Below the pieces are notes generated by a model. The model was not told where the DNA came from, did not search any database, and saw nothing but the letters and a program-made list of their open reading frames with translations. Position numbers and translations under genes: made by a program. Of a stretch of DNA of 20,019 bases, positions 7,500 through 15,198 are shown one piece after another. Numbering within the stretch: the stretch's first letter is position 1; the number at the start of each line of letters is the position of its first letter. The stretch comes from an uncultured Garciella sp. (GTDB lineage: Bacteria; Bacillota; Clostridia; Eubacteriales; Garciellaceae), in contig USMD01000024.1 in assembly GCA_900555725.1 (NCBI GenBank), positions 1 to 20,019 of the forward strand. Direction: 5' to 3'.

Positions 7500-8339
7500 C
7501 TATGGTTCACGATTTTCTGTGATAATATCATAGACTTTCTCTAAAGCCTCATAGGTATTCGTTCCTACAATTCCATCTGCTTCCAATCCATAATCCCTTT
7601 GAAAAGCTGTTACAGACTCTTCTAATTCTTCGCTATAAATCCCGTCTAAAGGACCTTGATAATAATCTATCTCTTGTAATATTTCTTGTACTCTTAAAAC
7701 ATCAGATCCTCCCTCTACTCCCACATATAAAAGCCTTCCTGTAAAAGTTTCTCCTATGATTTCTACTGCTGTCCCAAGGGGTACAATATCATACAATTCT
7801 ATCACATCTTCATTATACATTCTGACACAACCATGACTAACTGCCATACCAATAGATTCAGGCTCATCGGTTCCATGAATCCCATATCCTCCCCAAGGCA
7901 CACTGATTCTCATCCACCTCGCCCCAAAATCTCCCCCAGGATTGGGGGTTTTTTGGATAATTTTCCAAAATCCCGTAGGAGTTGGGGTCTCTGGTTTTCC
8001 CACTGCTACGGGATAGGTAGAAACAATAGTTCCTCTCTCCTTTAAGGTTAAAGTGGTTTGTTCTAAATCTATTTCAATAAAATAGGTAGAATCAAAATAT
8101 TCCAGATATTCTGGACTAATTCCTATGGCATTCCAAGTATCTGGACCTACTACTCCATCCACCAATAATCCCATTGCTTCTTGGTAGGCTATTACAGATT
8201 CTGCAGTTTCTTGATCATAAATACCATCTATTTCTCCCTCATAGTATCCCAACTCCATAAGTCTTTGTTGTATATTTTGCACATCGATTCCTTCCATATA
8301 TGGAGTCATAATCCGTAAATATCGACTCGCATAGGTCAT
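7500..8339 (-). CDS. L,D-transpeptidase (YkuD) flanked by two peptidoglycan-binding domains
   Basis: The YkuD domain crosslinks or modifies peptidoglycan through a cysteine acyl-enzyme. The 279-aa protein has a PG_binding_1 domain at about 16-72 (LGYYEGEIDGIYDQET), a YkuD domain at about 86-196, and a second PG_binding_1 domain at about 212-268 (DYYQGPLDGIYSEELE). Catalytic residues are visible: His155 in HGTDEP, His169 and Cys171 in SHGCVRM, and Arg173. No signal peptide or membrane segment is seen at the N-terminus, although the substrate lies outside the membrane. ATG at 8339 has GGGGAGGTG at proper spacing. It lies 56 bp after the ADP-ribosylglycohydrolase-like gene with no terminator between, so they may be co-transcribed. 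A forespore or mother-cell role is possible but not shown. Confidence 0.92.
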   Translation of the reverse strand: MTYASRYLRIMTPYMEGIDVQNIQQRLMELGYYEGEIDGIYDQETAESVIAYQEAMGLLVDGVVGPDTWNAIGISPEYLEYFDSTYFIEIDLEQTTLTLKERGTIVSTYPVAVGKPETPTPTGFWKIIQKTPNPGGDFGARWMRISVPWGGYGIHGTDEPESIGMAVSHGCVRMYNEDVIELYDIVPLGTAVEIIGETFTGRLLYVGVEGGSDVLRVQEILQEIDYYQGPLDGIYSEELEESVTAFQRDYGLEADGIVGTNTYEALEKVYDIITENREP

Positions 8340-8395
8340 AAATTCACCTCCCCTATTAATATATGAATCCTAATAGAGAAGGTTATAAGCAATCA

Positions 8396-9190
8396 TTATT
8401 TTAGATATTTATTATAGAACTCTTGAATCACTGAAATCATTGCAGTATCTAATCTTGATAAAACATTTGAAAGAATCGCATCTGAAATTTTCTTATAATA
8501 GGCTTGGGCTATTCCACCAGTGATACAGGCAATCGTATCACTATCCCCCCCTATGGATATCGCCTTTCGAATGGCATCCTCATAATCACTAGATTCTAAA
8601 AAAGCTACAATAGCTTGAGGCACAGATCCTTGACAAGTTGCATCAAAGGAGTAGTTTGGTCGTATCTCATCTAAAGTAAAATCTAGGTGATAATTATAAT
8701 GATCCTCAATATACTTTTTTATGGTATTTTTACTCTCTCCCTTTCTGGCTAAATAAATAGCATTGGCTGTAGCCTGAGCTCCCTTGATTCCTTCAGGATG
8801 ATTGTGGGTTCCCCCTGCACTTTTTTTAGCTTCCTCTAAAACAACATCTAAATCATCAAAAGCAAAGCCAATAGGACTTACCCTCATGGCAGAACCATTT
8901 CCAAAACTATAATAGGGATCTAGGGAATCACTCTCTAACCATTTTTTAAACTTTCCTCCATATCCAGCGCTAGGATAGTTATTTCCATATTCCTTTAATT
9001 TCTCTACATATAATCTACGGGTCTCTTCTCTATTTCCATTACTTTGCAATAGGGCATCTGCTATAGCTATGGTGAGTACTGTATCGTCTGTAAATCTACA
9101 GGTTGGTTTAAAAAGTTCAAAATCCTGAGTCTTTACATTATGCCATTCATAAACCGAACCAATGATATCTCCTGCAATTGCTCCTATCAA
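8396..9190 (-). CDS. ADP-ribosylglycohydrolase (DraG/ARH) family protein
   Basis: Members remove ADP-ribose from proteins or small molecules using a two-metal (usually Mg) centre. The 264-aa protein carries the family signatures: GAIAGDIIGSVYEW at the N-terminus, the metal motif FTDDT (about 33-37), GNGSAMRVSPIGF (about 97-109), HNHPEGIKGA, and the second metal motif GGDSDT (about 214-219). The substrate is not known. The TTG at 9190 is preferred as start because GGGAGG lies 7 nt before it and it gives the family-typical MIGAIAGD. The ATG two codons upstream (9196) is only one base from the same site. A TATAAT -10 box lies about 35 bp upstream, without a clear -35. The transpeptidase gene follows on the same strand. 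Confidence 0.9.
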   Translation of the reverse strand: MIGAIAGDIIGSVYEWHNVKTQDFELFKPTCRFTDDTVLTIAIADALLQSNGNREETRRLYVEKLKEYGNNYPSAGYGGKFKKWLESDSLDPYYSFGNGSAMRVSPIGFAFDDLDVVLEEAKKSAGGTHNHPEGIKGAQATANAIYLARKGESKNTIKKYIEDHYNYHLDFTLDEIRPNYSFDATCQGSVPQAIVAFLESSDYEDAIRKAISIGGDSDTIACITGGIAQAYYKKISDAILSNVLSRLDTAMISVIQEFYNKYLK

Positions 9191-9339
9191 CTTCATTCCT
9201 CCCTTAATCTAACTAAAATATTCGTATTTTTATTATATCATGTAGCTTATGGAAAGTTCTAAAAAATTAGATCTATCATTACTACCTGAAAGGACTTGTA
9301 TTTTATGCATTGGCATAAGTATGATTTTTCTTTGATCCC

Positions 9340-9801
9340 TTATATTTGTTTTAATAGGTTGGCCATTTCAATGGAGCTAACAGCTGCATCATATCCTTTA
9401 TTTCCTATCTTTGTACCTGCCCTTTCAATCGCTTGTTCAATGGTATCTGTGGTTAAAACTCCAAAAATAACAGGTACCTCTGTTTCTAAGGATACATTGG
9501 CAATTCCTTTAGATACTTCATTGGATACATAATCAAAATGAGGGGTTGCCCCTCGAATGACTGCTCCTAAACAAATCACAGCATCATATTTCTTGGTTTG
9601 TGCTAATTTCTTAGCTACCAAAGGGATTTCAAAGGCTCCTGGTACCCAAATAATATCAATATTTTCTTCTTCTACCCCATGTCTTTTAAATCCGTCCATT
9701 GCCCCTGATAAAAGTTTGCTTCCAATAAATTCATTAAATCTTCCTACTATAATAGCAAATTTTAAGCCCTTTGCAATTAAATCTCCTTCAAATGTTTTCA
9801 T
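9340..9801 (-). CDS. ribH: 6,7-dimethyl-8-ribityllumazine synthase (riboflavin synthase beta chain)
   Basis: The enzyme condenses 3,4-dihydroxy-2-butanone 4-phosphate with the pyrimidine intermediate to form lumazine, the penultimate riboflavin step, usually as a 60-subunit shell. The 153-aa protein has standard length. Substrate and phosphate-binding motifs are visible: VGRFNEFI (19-26), VPGAFEIP (53-60), GAVIRGATPHFDYV (79-92) with catalytic His88, and Arg127 in the IERAGTK segment. ATG at 9801 follows AGGAGGAAAGGGAAA. It is the last gene of the rib operon, 13 bp after ribBA. I see no convincing terminator between this gene and the ADP-ribosylglycohydrolase gene, so some readthrough is possible. 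Confidence 0.97.
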   Translation of the reverse strand: MKTFEGDLIAKGLKFAIIVGRFNEFIGSKLLSGAMDGFKRHGVEEENIDIIWVPGAFEIPLVAKKLAQTKKYDAVICLGAVIRGATPHFDYVSNEVSKGIANVSLETEVPVIFGVLTTDTIEQAIERAGTKIGNKGYDAAVSSIEMANLLKQI

Positions 9802-9814
9802 TTTCCCTTTCCTC

Positions 9815-11014
9815 CTAAAAATTTATAATATGTGCCATCTTTTCTTTTTTGGTCTTTAAATATCTTTTATTTTCTTTATTAGGATGTATTTCAATAGGTA
9901 CTCTTTCTACAATCTCTAATCCATAACCTGAAATTCCTAAGATCTTTTTAGGATTATTCGTCATTAGTCGCATTTTTGTTATCCCTATATCTGCAAGAAT
10001 CTGTGCTCCTATTCCATAGTCTCTCATATCCGCTGGAAATCCCAAAGCCAAATTTGCTTCTACTGTATCCATTCCTTTATCTTGAAGGGCATAGGCTTTA
10101 ACCTTATTTACCAAACCAATTCCCCTTCCCTCTTGACGCATATACAAAAGGACGCCCTTTCCTTCCTCTTGAATTTTTTTCATTGCCATTTCTAATTGTT
10201 CTCCACAATCACATCTTTCAGAGTGGAAAGCGTCCCCTGTAAGACATTCAGAGTGAACCCGTACCAAAGTAGGTTCCCCATCAGAAATATTCCCTTTGAT
10301 CAATGCTATATGATGTTCCCCATTTAATTTATTTACATAGGCTGCTATTTTAAACTCTCCATATTGGGTAGGGAGTATTGCTTCTGCTGCTTTTTCTACT
10401 AAAGATTCTGTTTTTCTACGATAGGCAATTAAGTCTTGAACGGTGATAATCTTTAAATAGTGTTTTTTTACAAACTCCATTAACTCTGGTACTCTAGCCA
10501 TAGTGCCATCCTCTTTCATAATCTCACAAATCACCCCAGCAGAAGAAAGTCCTGCTAATTTCGCCAAATCAACAGCTGCTTCCGTATGTCCGGCTCTTTT
10601 TAATACTCCTCCATCTCTGGCAGTTAGAGGAAATACATGTCCTGGTTTATTAAAATCCTTTGGTGTAGCCTTTGGATCTACTAGTTTTAAAATGGTATGG
10701 GCTCTCTCCTCAGCAGATATTCCAGTGGTAACATCTGCTGCATCTACTGTTACGGTAAAAGCGGTTTCCTTAGGATCGGTATTTACCAATACCATAGGGC
10801 GAATCTCCAATTGATCTAATCTCTCCTTGGTCATAGGTGCACAAATTAATCCTCTACCGTATTTTGCCATGAAATTGATGGACTCTGTGGTGGCTTTCTC
10901 TGCCGCCATTAATAAGTCCCCTTCGTTCTCTCGGTTTTCATCATCAACCACTACAATCATTTTTCCTTGCTTAATCTCTTCTATAGCCTCTTCAATGGTG
11001 TTGAATTTGTACAT
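9815..11014 (-). CDS. ribBA: Bifunctional 3,4-dihydroxy-2-butanone 4-phosphate synthase / GTP cyclohydrolase II
   Basis: The N-terminal half (about 1-200) converts ribulose 5-phosphate to the four-carbon unit, and the C-terminal half (about 205-399) opens the GTP ring, so one protein provides both entry points to riboflavin. Visible motifs are DDENRENEGDL (24-34, acidic active-site loop), PGHVFPL and RAGHTEAAVDL in the first domain. In the second are the zinc cysteines Cys257, Cys268 and Cys270 (SECLTGDAFHSERCDC) and RQEGRGIGL (293-301, including the catalytic arginine). Both domains look complete and active. ATG at 11014 has AAGGAG nine bases upstream. It lies between ribE (78-bp gap) and ribH (13-bp gap). 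Confidence 0.97.
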   Translation of the reverse strand: MYKFNTIEEAIEEIKQGKMIVVVDDENRENEGDLLMAAEKATTESINFMAKYGRGLICAPMTKERLDQLEIRPMVLVNTDPKETAFTVTVDAADVTTGISAEERAHTILKLVDPKATPKDFNKPGHVFPLTARDGGVLKRAGHTEAAVDLAKLAGLSSAGVICEIMKEDGTMARVPELMEFVKKHYLKIITVQDLIAYRRKTESLVEKAAEAILPTQYGEFKIAAYVNKLNGEHHIALIKGNISDGEPTLVRVHSECLTGDAFHSERCDCGEQLEMAMKKIQEEGKGVLLYMRQEGRGIGLVNKVKAYALQDKGMDTVEANLALGFPADMRDYGIGAQILADIGITKMRLMTNNPKKILGISGYGLEIVERVPIEIHPNKENKRYLKTKKEKMAHIINF

Positions 11015-11092
11015 ACTAGATCACTCCTTTTTTATATGGTTCTACCCTTAAAGCACAATTACTCATCAAACAATAATGATTTTAAAAACCTC

Positions 11093-11743
11093 TTAGAAAA
11101 ATCCATTTTCCTTTAGGAAATTAAGATTTATGAAACTTTCTTTTTTCTCTTTACTTTGAGGAGACATCAGTTTTCCTACATATTTTCCTATTACATCACA
11201 TTCTAAATTGACTTCTTCTCCTATTTTCCTATTTAGCAGGGTGGTTGTATCCTTTGTATGGGGAATAATGGATACCTTAAAAACTTTTTCATCCACATCA
11301 GCTACGGTTAAGCTAGTACCATCTATAGCAATGGAACCCCTAGGAATGATATACTTTAATAGCTCTTTGGATGTAGCAATGATTCCCCAAGTAGCATTTT
11401 CTTCTCTTTTAAAATTTTGAATGATTCCTACTCCATCAATATGCCCTGAAACTATATGTCCTCCCAATCGATCTCCTAGTCTTAGAGCTCTTTCTAAATT
11501 TACTGGACTACCTTTGATTAGATTTTTTAAATTGGTATTCCGCATGGTTTCTGGCATAACATCTACACTAAAGGTCTCTTTTCCTAAATTCGTCACTGTA
11601 AGACATACTCCATTGGTACTCATGCTATCTCCTAATTTGGTTCCCTGTAAAATATCCTTTGCCTTTATAGTAATACGGGCAGAGGTTGATTCTTTGATAA
11701 TAGATTGTACTATTCCTATTTCCTCAATAAGTCCTGTAAACAA
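11093..11743 (-). CDS. ribE: Riboflavin synthase alpha chain
   Basis: Riboflavin synthase dismutates two lumazine molecules to riboflavin and the pyrimidine precursor. The 216-aa protein begins MFTGLIEEIG and contains two tandem lumazine-binding repeats: about 1-97 with NGVCLTV, and about 98-195 with GHIVSGHIDG leading to DGTSLTV. The C-terminal tail after about 195 is lysine-rich and ends NGFF. The start codon is TTG at 11743, with AAAAAGGAGG eight bases before it, and this gives the invariant family N-terminus. Only 3 bp separate it from the ribD stop, so the two are translationally close. The pathway order here is ribD-ribE-ribBA-ribH, as in Bacillus subtilis. Confidence 0.97.
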   Translation of the reverse strand: MFTGLIEEIGIVQSIIKESTSARITIKAKDILQGTKLGDSMSTNGVCLTVTNLGKETFSVDVMPETMRNTNLKNLIKGSPVNLERALRLGDRLGGHIVSGHIDGVGIIQNFKREENATWGIIATSKELLKYIIPRGSIAIDGTSLTVADVDEKVFKVSIIPHTKDTTTLLNRKIGEEVNLECDVIGKYVGKLMSPQSKEKKESFINLNFLKENGFF

Positions 11744-11746
11744 ATT

Positions 11747-12847
11747 TTATACCTCCTTTTTCACATAAGCTTCTATCATAAAATCTTCCCCAAAAGATTT
11801 GAGATCCATATTTTCTAAAAGAAAAGCATCTTTGATATAGTCTTTTCCCCTCCCCCCTACTGAAGTTTTTGCCTTCTCCCCTCCTATGATTTTAGGAGCA
11901 ATAAAGGTGATGACCTTATTTACAATACCTTCTTTTAAAGCATTAAAGTTTAAAGTAGCACCGCCTTCTATTAACACACTATCTATTCTTCTTTTCCCTA
12001 GATAATCCATTAAAAATTTTAAATCCACTTTGTCCTCTTTTAGAGGAGTGATCACCACTTCTATTCCTAAGTTTTCTAAAATCTTTATTTTTTCAGCTTT
12101 TGCCTTTTTAGTAGTAGCAATTAGTGTTTTGGCTTTGGACTGTAAATGTAATACCTTAGCCTCTAAGGGAATTTTAGCAGTAGAATCTACAATAATCCTC
12201 AAGGAATCTACTCCTTCTTTATTTCCTAGACGAGTGGTTAAAGAGGGGTCATCGGCTAGTACAGTACCTATTCCTACCATAATAGCTGAGACTTGGTGTC
12301 TGATTTCATGGACAAATTTTCTAGATTGCTTATTCGAAATCCATTTGGAATCTCCAAAAGCTGTGGCAATTTTTCCATCTAGAGTCATGGCAGTTTTTAA
12401 AATACAAAAGGGTTTATTCGTGGTAATATAATGTACAAATATTTCATTGATTTTTACAATTTCTTTTTCTAGGACCCCTTCTACTACTTTTATTCCATGT
12501 TCCTTAAGAATTTTAATCCCCTTCCCTGCTACTAACGGATTAGGATCTTTCATTCCTATTATTACTTTAGAGATCCCCTTTTTGATAATTGCATTGGTGC
12601 AGGGCGGAGTTCTCCCATAGTGGGAACAAGGTTCTAAAGTCACATACATAGTGCCTCCCTTTACATCTTCCCAAGCACTATAAAGAGCATTGATCTCTGC
12701 ATGGGGACCCCCATATTTTTCATGATATCCTTCTCCTATGATTCTTCCATCCTTTACAATAACAGCTCCTACTAAAGGATTAGGATTTACTGTGCCTATT
12801 CCCATTTTAGAAAGCTTTATAGCTCTTTTCATATATTTTTCATCCAT
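11747..12847 (-). CDS. ribD: Bifunctional riboflavin biosynthesis deaminase/reductase RibD
   Basis: RibD first deaminates the pyrimidine produced by GTP cyclohydrolase II, then reduces its ribosyl side chain with NADPH. The 366-aa protein has the N-terminal cytidine-deaminase-like domain (about 1-145). Its zinc ligands are His49 and catalytic Glu51 in GGPHAEINAL, plus Cys74 and Cys83 in EPCSHYGRTPPC. The reductase domain (about 147-366) has KTAMTLDGKIA, SKWISNK and the EGGATLNF motif. Length is normal. ATG at 12847 has GGAGG with a 7-nt gap. It is the first gene after the FMN riboswitch and attenuator, so the whole operon is expected to fall when FMN is plentiful. Confidence 0.97.
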   Translation of the reverse strand: MDEKYMKRAIKLSKMGIGTVNPNPLVGAVIVKDGRIIGEGYHEKYGGPHAEINALYSAWEDVKGGTMYVTLEPCSHYGRTPPCTNAIIKKGISKVIIGMKDPNPLVAGKGIKILKEHGIKVVEGVLEKEIVKINEIFVHYITTNKPFCILKTAMTLDGKIATAFGDSKWISNKQSRKFVHEIRHQVSAIMVGIGTVLADDPSLTTRLGNKEGVDSLRIIVDSTAKIPLEAKVLHLQSKAKTLIATTKKAKAEKIKILENLGIEVVITPLKEDKVDLKFLMDYLGKRRIDSVLIEGGATLNFNALKEGIVNKVITFIAPKIIGGEKAKTSVGGRGKDYIKDAFLLENMDLKSFGEDFMIEAYVKKEV

Positions 12848-12928
12848 CTTTTCCCCTCCGTAAACTATTGATATTTACAGTTTTAATTTATCCTGGATAT
12901 TTGTTATCTGTCATTATAAAAATCTACG

Positions 12929-12963
12929 AAAAAAAGCCCTGAAGGAAATCCTTCAGGGCTTTT
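12929..12963 (-). terminator. Riboswitch-controlled intrinsic terminator of the rib operon
   Basis: GCCCTGAAGGA and TCCTTCAGGGC (12936-12946 and 12949-12959), extended by AAAA:TTTT, form a stem of about 15 bp. On the minus strand a run of seven T residues follows. The ascending arm is exactly complementary to the 5' strand of the riboswitch at 13120-13110, so the two compete. Confidence 0.95.
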
Positions 12964-13010
12964 AATAGCACGATATAAAACACTAAAAATATATTCTAAT
13001 TTTGCTTCTC

Positions 13011-13120
13011 TTCCTTCTTCCATCCAGACTGTACTGTCGGTCTTGGAATTTCACCAAGTCAACCACTATGTGGGTCGCGGACTTTACCGCCGGTCGGGAT
13101 TTTCACCCTGCCCTGAAGGA
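13011..13120 (-). ncRNA. FMN riboswitch (RFN element)
   Basis: Read on the minus strand, the element shows CAGGGTGAAAATCCCGACC, GGCGGTAAAG with TCCGCGACCC, TGGTTGACTTGGTGAAATTC and the 3' portion CAGTCTGGATGGAAGAAGG, all hallmark segments of the FMN aptamer. P1 is TCCTTC paired with GAAGGA. FMN binding should hold P1 closed and let the terminator at 12929-12963 form. Without FMN, TCCTTCAGGGC (13120-13110) can pair with the terminator's GCCCTGAAGGA as an antiterminator. The element lies directly before ribD, matching its known role. Confidence 0.98.
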
Positions 13121-13140
13121 TATTCAATTTATTTTGTTTT

Positions 13141-13169
13141 ACTATATCACTTTGTTTTTTATTTGTCAA
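13141..13169 (-). promoter_or_regulatory. Sigma-A promoter of the rib operon
   Basis: On the minus strand a perfect TTGACA (13169-13164), a 17-bp spacer and TATAGT (13146-13141) lie about 20 bp before the FMN aptamer, so transcription should begin close to its 5' end. Confidence 0.85.
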
Positions 13170-13173
13170 TTCA

Positions 13174-13404
13174 TTAGTCTCTTAACATTTTTTTCTTCCG
13201 CTGATATTCTTCTTCTGAAATTTCTCCCTTGGCAAATCTTTCGTTTAAAATAGCAAGGGCATCTGTATTTTTATCTTTTCTATTACTTTCATTGTTTTGG
13301 TAAAATTTTATAATTATATATGCAATAAATCCTATAAGTAGTAAAGGTATAATCATCATTTCTAGCCACCTCCACCCTATTCCATATCCATAATAATGCA
13401 TCAT
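13174..13404 (-). CDS. Small SHOCT-domain membrane protein
   Basis: The 76-aa protein has a short aromatic N-terminus (MMHYYGYGIGWRW), one strongly hydrophobic transmembrane segment at about 14-36, a polar linker (NNESNRKDKN), and a C-terminal SHOCT motif (about 48-75: LNERFAKGEISEEEYQRKK). SHOCT modules are short helical segments often found at protein ends and may mediate oligomerisation; the function of these small proteins is unknown. ATG at 13404 has AAAGGGAG eight bases upstream. It lies just upstream of the rib promoter on the same strand but is probably separate. Upstream are TTGACT and TATAAT, separated by a long 19-bp spacer. Confidence 0.82.
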   Translation of the reverse strand: MMHYYGYGIGWRWLEMMIIPLLLIGFIAYIIIKFYQNNESNRKDKNTDALAILNERFAKGEISEEEYQRKKKMLRD

Positions 13405-13564
13405 ATTTGATCTCCCTTTCGTATCCTATAAAATCCCTACTATCCCTATATATTTCAATATATTATATCATCTTTTTATATATAATAGTCAAATATCTAC
13501 AAAAAATATAGATATCTAATGTTAGCTCAACCATACACTCTGTTTATTCTATGGTCATAGAAAC

Positions 13565-13593
13565 TTGACTCTTTCATTTTACTATGATTAAAT
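13565..13593 (+). promoter_or_regulatory. Possible sigma-A promoter for the ccdA-tlpA fusion
   Basis: TTGACT (13565-13570), a 17-bp spacer and TTAAAT (13588-13593). The -10 box is imperfect. It lies in the 226-bp divergent region shared with the SHOCT gene, 37 bp before the ATG. Confidence 0.45.
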
Positions 13594-13630
13594 AGGCTTA
13601 AATTATTATATTATAATAAGGAGATTTTCT

Positions 13631-14941
13631 ATGTTTGAATCTTTAGTTTCTGTCAATAATGTGAGCTTTATCCTAGTATTTCTTGAAGGAATTTTATCCT
13701 TTTTCTCTCCCTGTATCATCCCACTGATTCCTGTTTATATGAGTTATTTAGCTGGAAATACAAATGATGTAAGCTCAAATGAAGAAATCTCTTATAAAAG
13801 AAAACAAGTATTTTTCCATACTGTATTTTTTATACTGGGAATCTCTTTTAGCTTTTTTATTTTAGGCATCTCCTTTACAAGTTTCGGAAGATTTTTTCAA
13901 AGTCATAAACTATTATTGACACGAATTGGTGGAATTTTAATCATTATTTTAGGTTTATTTCAATTAGGAGTTCTTGACTTCAAATTTTTAAATCAAGAAA
14001 GAAAAATTCATCTTAATCTAGCGAATAAAAAAGTAAATCCATTGACAGCTTTTCTTTTAGGGATTACCTTTAGTTTTTCATGGACCCCTTGTGTTGGGCC
14101 AGCCCTATCCTCTGTACTGATTTTAGCATCAAGTGCCAATAGTACTTTTTTAGGAAATGTACTCATTTTGATATATAGCCTTGGATTTATCATTCCCTTT
14201 ATATTACTTGGCTTATTTACTTCCCAAGTGCTAAATGTTTTAAAGAGTCATCAGAAGCTATTAAAATATACAGTAAAGATAGGGGGAGTGATTCTAATGA
14301 TTATTGGAATTATGATCTTTACCGGTTGGATGAATGGAATTTCTGGTTATTTAAATTCCCTTGATTCATCAAATACACCTGATGTCAATGAAGAAGAACA
14401 AATCCCAATAGAGAAAGAAGAAAAAGAGCCCTCTTCCGCTGGTTCGACAGACCAAGGGGAGCAACAAGCAGAAATCACCTCGGCCATAGACTTTACTCTA
14501 GTAGATCAGTATGGAAACGAGCATACCCTTTCGGATTATAAGGGAAAAATAGTATTTTTAAACTTCTGGGCCACTTGGTGTCCTCCTTGTAAAAAAGAAA
14601 TGCCCTATATTGAGGAAATATATCATGACTACAATGAAAATCAGGAAGATGTTATCATTTTAGGGGTTGCAAATCCAAAAAATCAACCTAATCCTAATAA
14701 TATAGATGTAAAGAAAGAAGAGATAATAGCATATTTAAAAGAAAACGACTATAATTTTCCTGTATTATTTGATGAAACTGGTAAAATTTTTAATCAATAT
14801 GCTGTTTCTTCCATTCCTACTACTTTTATGATTGATAAAGAGGGAAATATACACGGCTATGTTCCTGGAATGATTTCTACTAAAGATATGATAAACGATA
14901 TTATTCAAGATACTTTAAACTCTTCAGCCAACAATGAATGA
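13631..14941 (+). CDS. Fusion of CcdA-type thiol-disulfide transporter and TlpA/ResA-type thioredoxin
   Basis: The N-terminal 235 residues are a six-segment CcdA/DsbD-like membrane domain that carries electrons across the membrane using Cys28 (SPCIIPLIP) and Cys154 (WTPCVGP). A flexible acidic linker (about 240-285, rich in Glu, Ser and Gln) joins it to a C-terminal TlpA-like thioredoxin domain with WCPPC (Cys317 and Cys320) and the cis-proline loop SIPTTF (Pro396). The natural donor and recipient are therefore joined, suggesting reduction of extracytoplasmic disulfides, as in cytochrome c maturation or sporulation; no partner gene is next to it to decide. ATG at 13631 has AAGGAG nearby. All four cysteines are intact. 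No clear terminator follows. Confidence 0.93.
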   Translation: MFESLVSVNNVSFILVFLEGILSFFSPCIIPLIPVYMSYLAGNTNDVSSNEEISYKRKQVFFHTVFFILGISFSFFILGISFTSFGRFFQSHKLLLTRIGGILIIILGLFQLGVLDFKFLNQERKIHLNLANKKVNPLTAFLLGITFSFSWTPCVGPALSSVLILASSANSTFLGNVLILIYSLGFIIPFILLGLFTSQVLNVLKSHQKLLKYTVKIGGVILMIIGIMIFTGWMNGISGYLNSLDSSNTPDVNEEEQIPIEKEEKEPSSAGSTDQGEQQAEITSAIDFTLVDQYGNEHTLSDYKGKIVFLNFWATWCPPCKKEMPYIEEIYHDYNENQEDVIILGVANPKNQPNPNNIDVKKEEIIAYLKENDYNFPVLFDETGKIFNQYAVSSIPTTFMIDKEGNIHGYVPGMISTKDMINDIIQDTLNSSANNE

Positions 14942-15124
14942 TCGCAGAAGTTTATAGCCACTATACAAAAGGATTGTTTCTTCTTGAATCTTAGAACAGT
15001 CGAGCAAATCAAATTTTATGATGATCTTTTTCCAATTTCCCTTTGTGGTATCTAATCTCTTATCTAAAGCATGAACATACAAAAAATCGATAGGAATTCT
15101 TTTGAAAATGAAGGAAATAAACAT
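14924..15124 (-). CDS. Possible small hypothetical protein between the convergent fusion and glyoxalase genes
   Basis: An open frame of 66 codons fills the gap on the minus strand. ATG at 15124 is preceded by AGAGGAG with a 9-nt gap. The protein is basic, with a hydrophobic start (MFISFIFKRIPIDF) and a central part reading HALDKRLDTTKGNWKKIIIK. I recognise no family. The ribosome binding site lies inside the distal arm of the long hairpin at 15129-15193, so translation would be hindered while the hairpin is folded, and transcription from the glyoxalase gene may end there. The 3' end overlaps the ccdA-tlpA end by 18 bp. It may be a real small gene, a remnant, or chance. Confidence 0.3.
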   Translation of the reverse strand: MFISFIFKRIPIDFLYVHALDKRLDTTKGNWKKIIIKFDLLDCSKIQEETILLYSGYKLLRSFIVG

Positions 15125-15193
15125 AAAAATATGCTCCTCTTTGTGATAAACAGACTTTTAATATTTTATCTGTCTACCACAAGAAGAGCATAT
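15124..15193 (-). terminator. Long hairpin terminator after the glyoxalase gene
   Basis: The arms at 15129-15154 and 15169-15193 pair over about 25 bp with a few wobbles, one mismatch and one bulge, leaving a 14-nt AT loop. On the minus strand ATTTTT follows. It starts 6 bp after the stop codon. The stem is unusually long for a terminator and holds the ribosome binding site of the small downstream ORF. Confidence 0.75.
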
Positions 15194-15198
15194 CAAAT

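Noticed and set aside
13554..13587. Third possible copy of the 43-nt hairpin repeat upstream of the ccdA-tlpA fusion (GTCATAGA ... CTTTCATTT ... CTATGA).
   Set aside because: Only the ends and a short middle part resemble the repeat, the stem is 6 bp, and it overlaps a promoter-like sequence.
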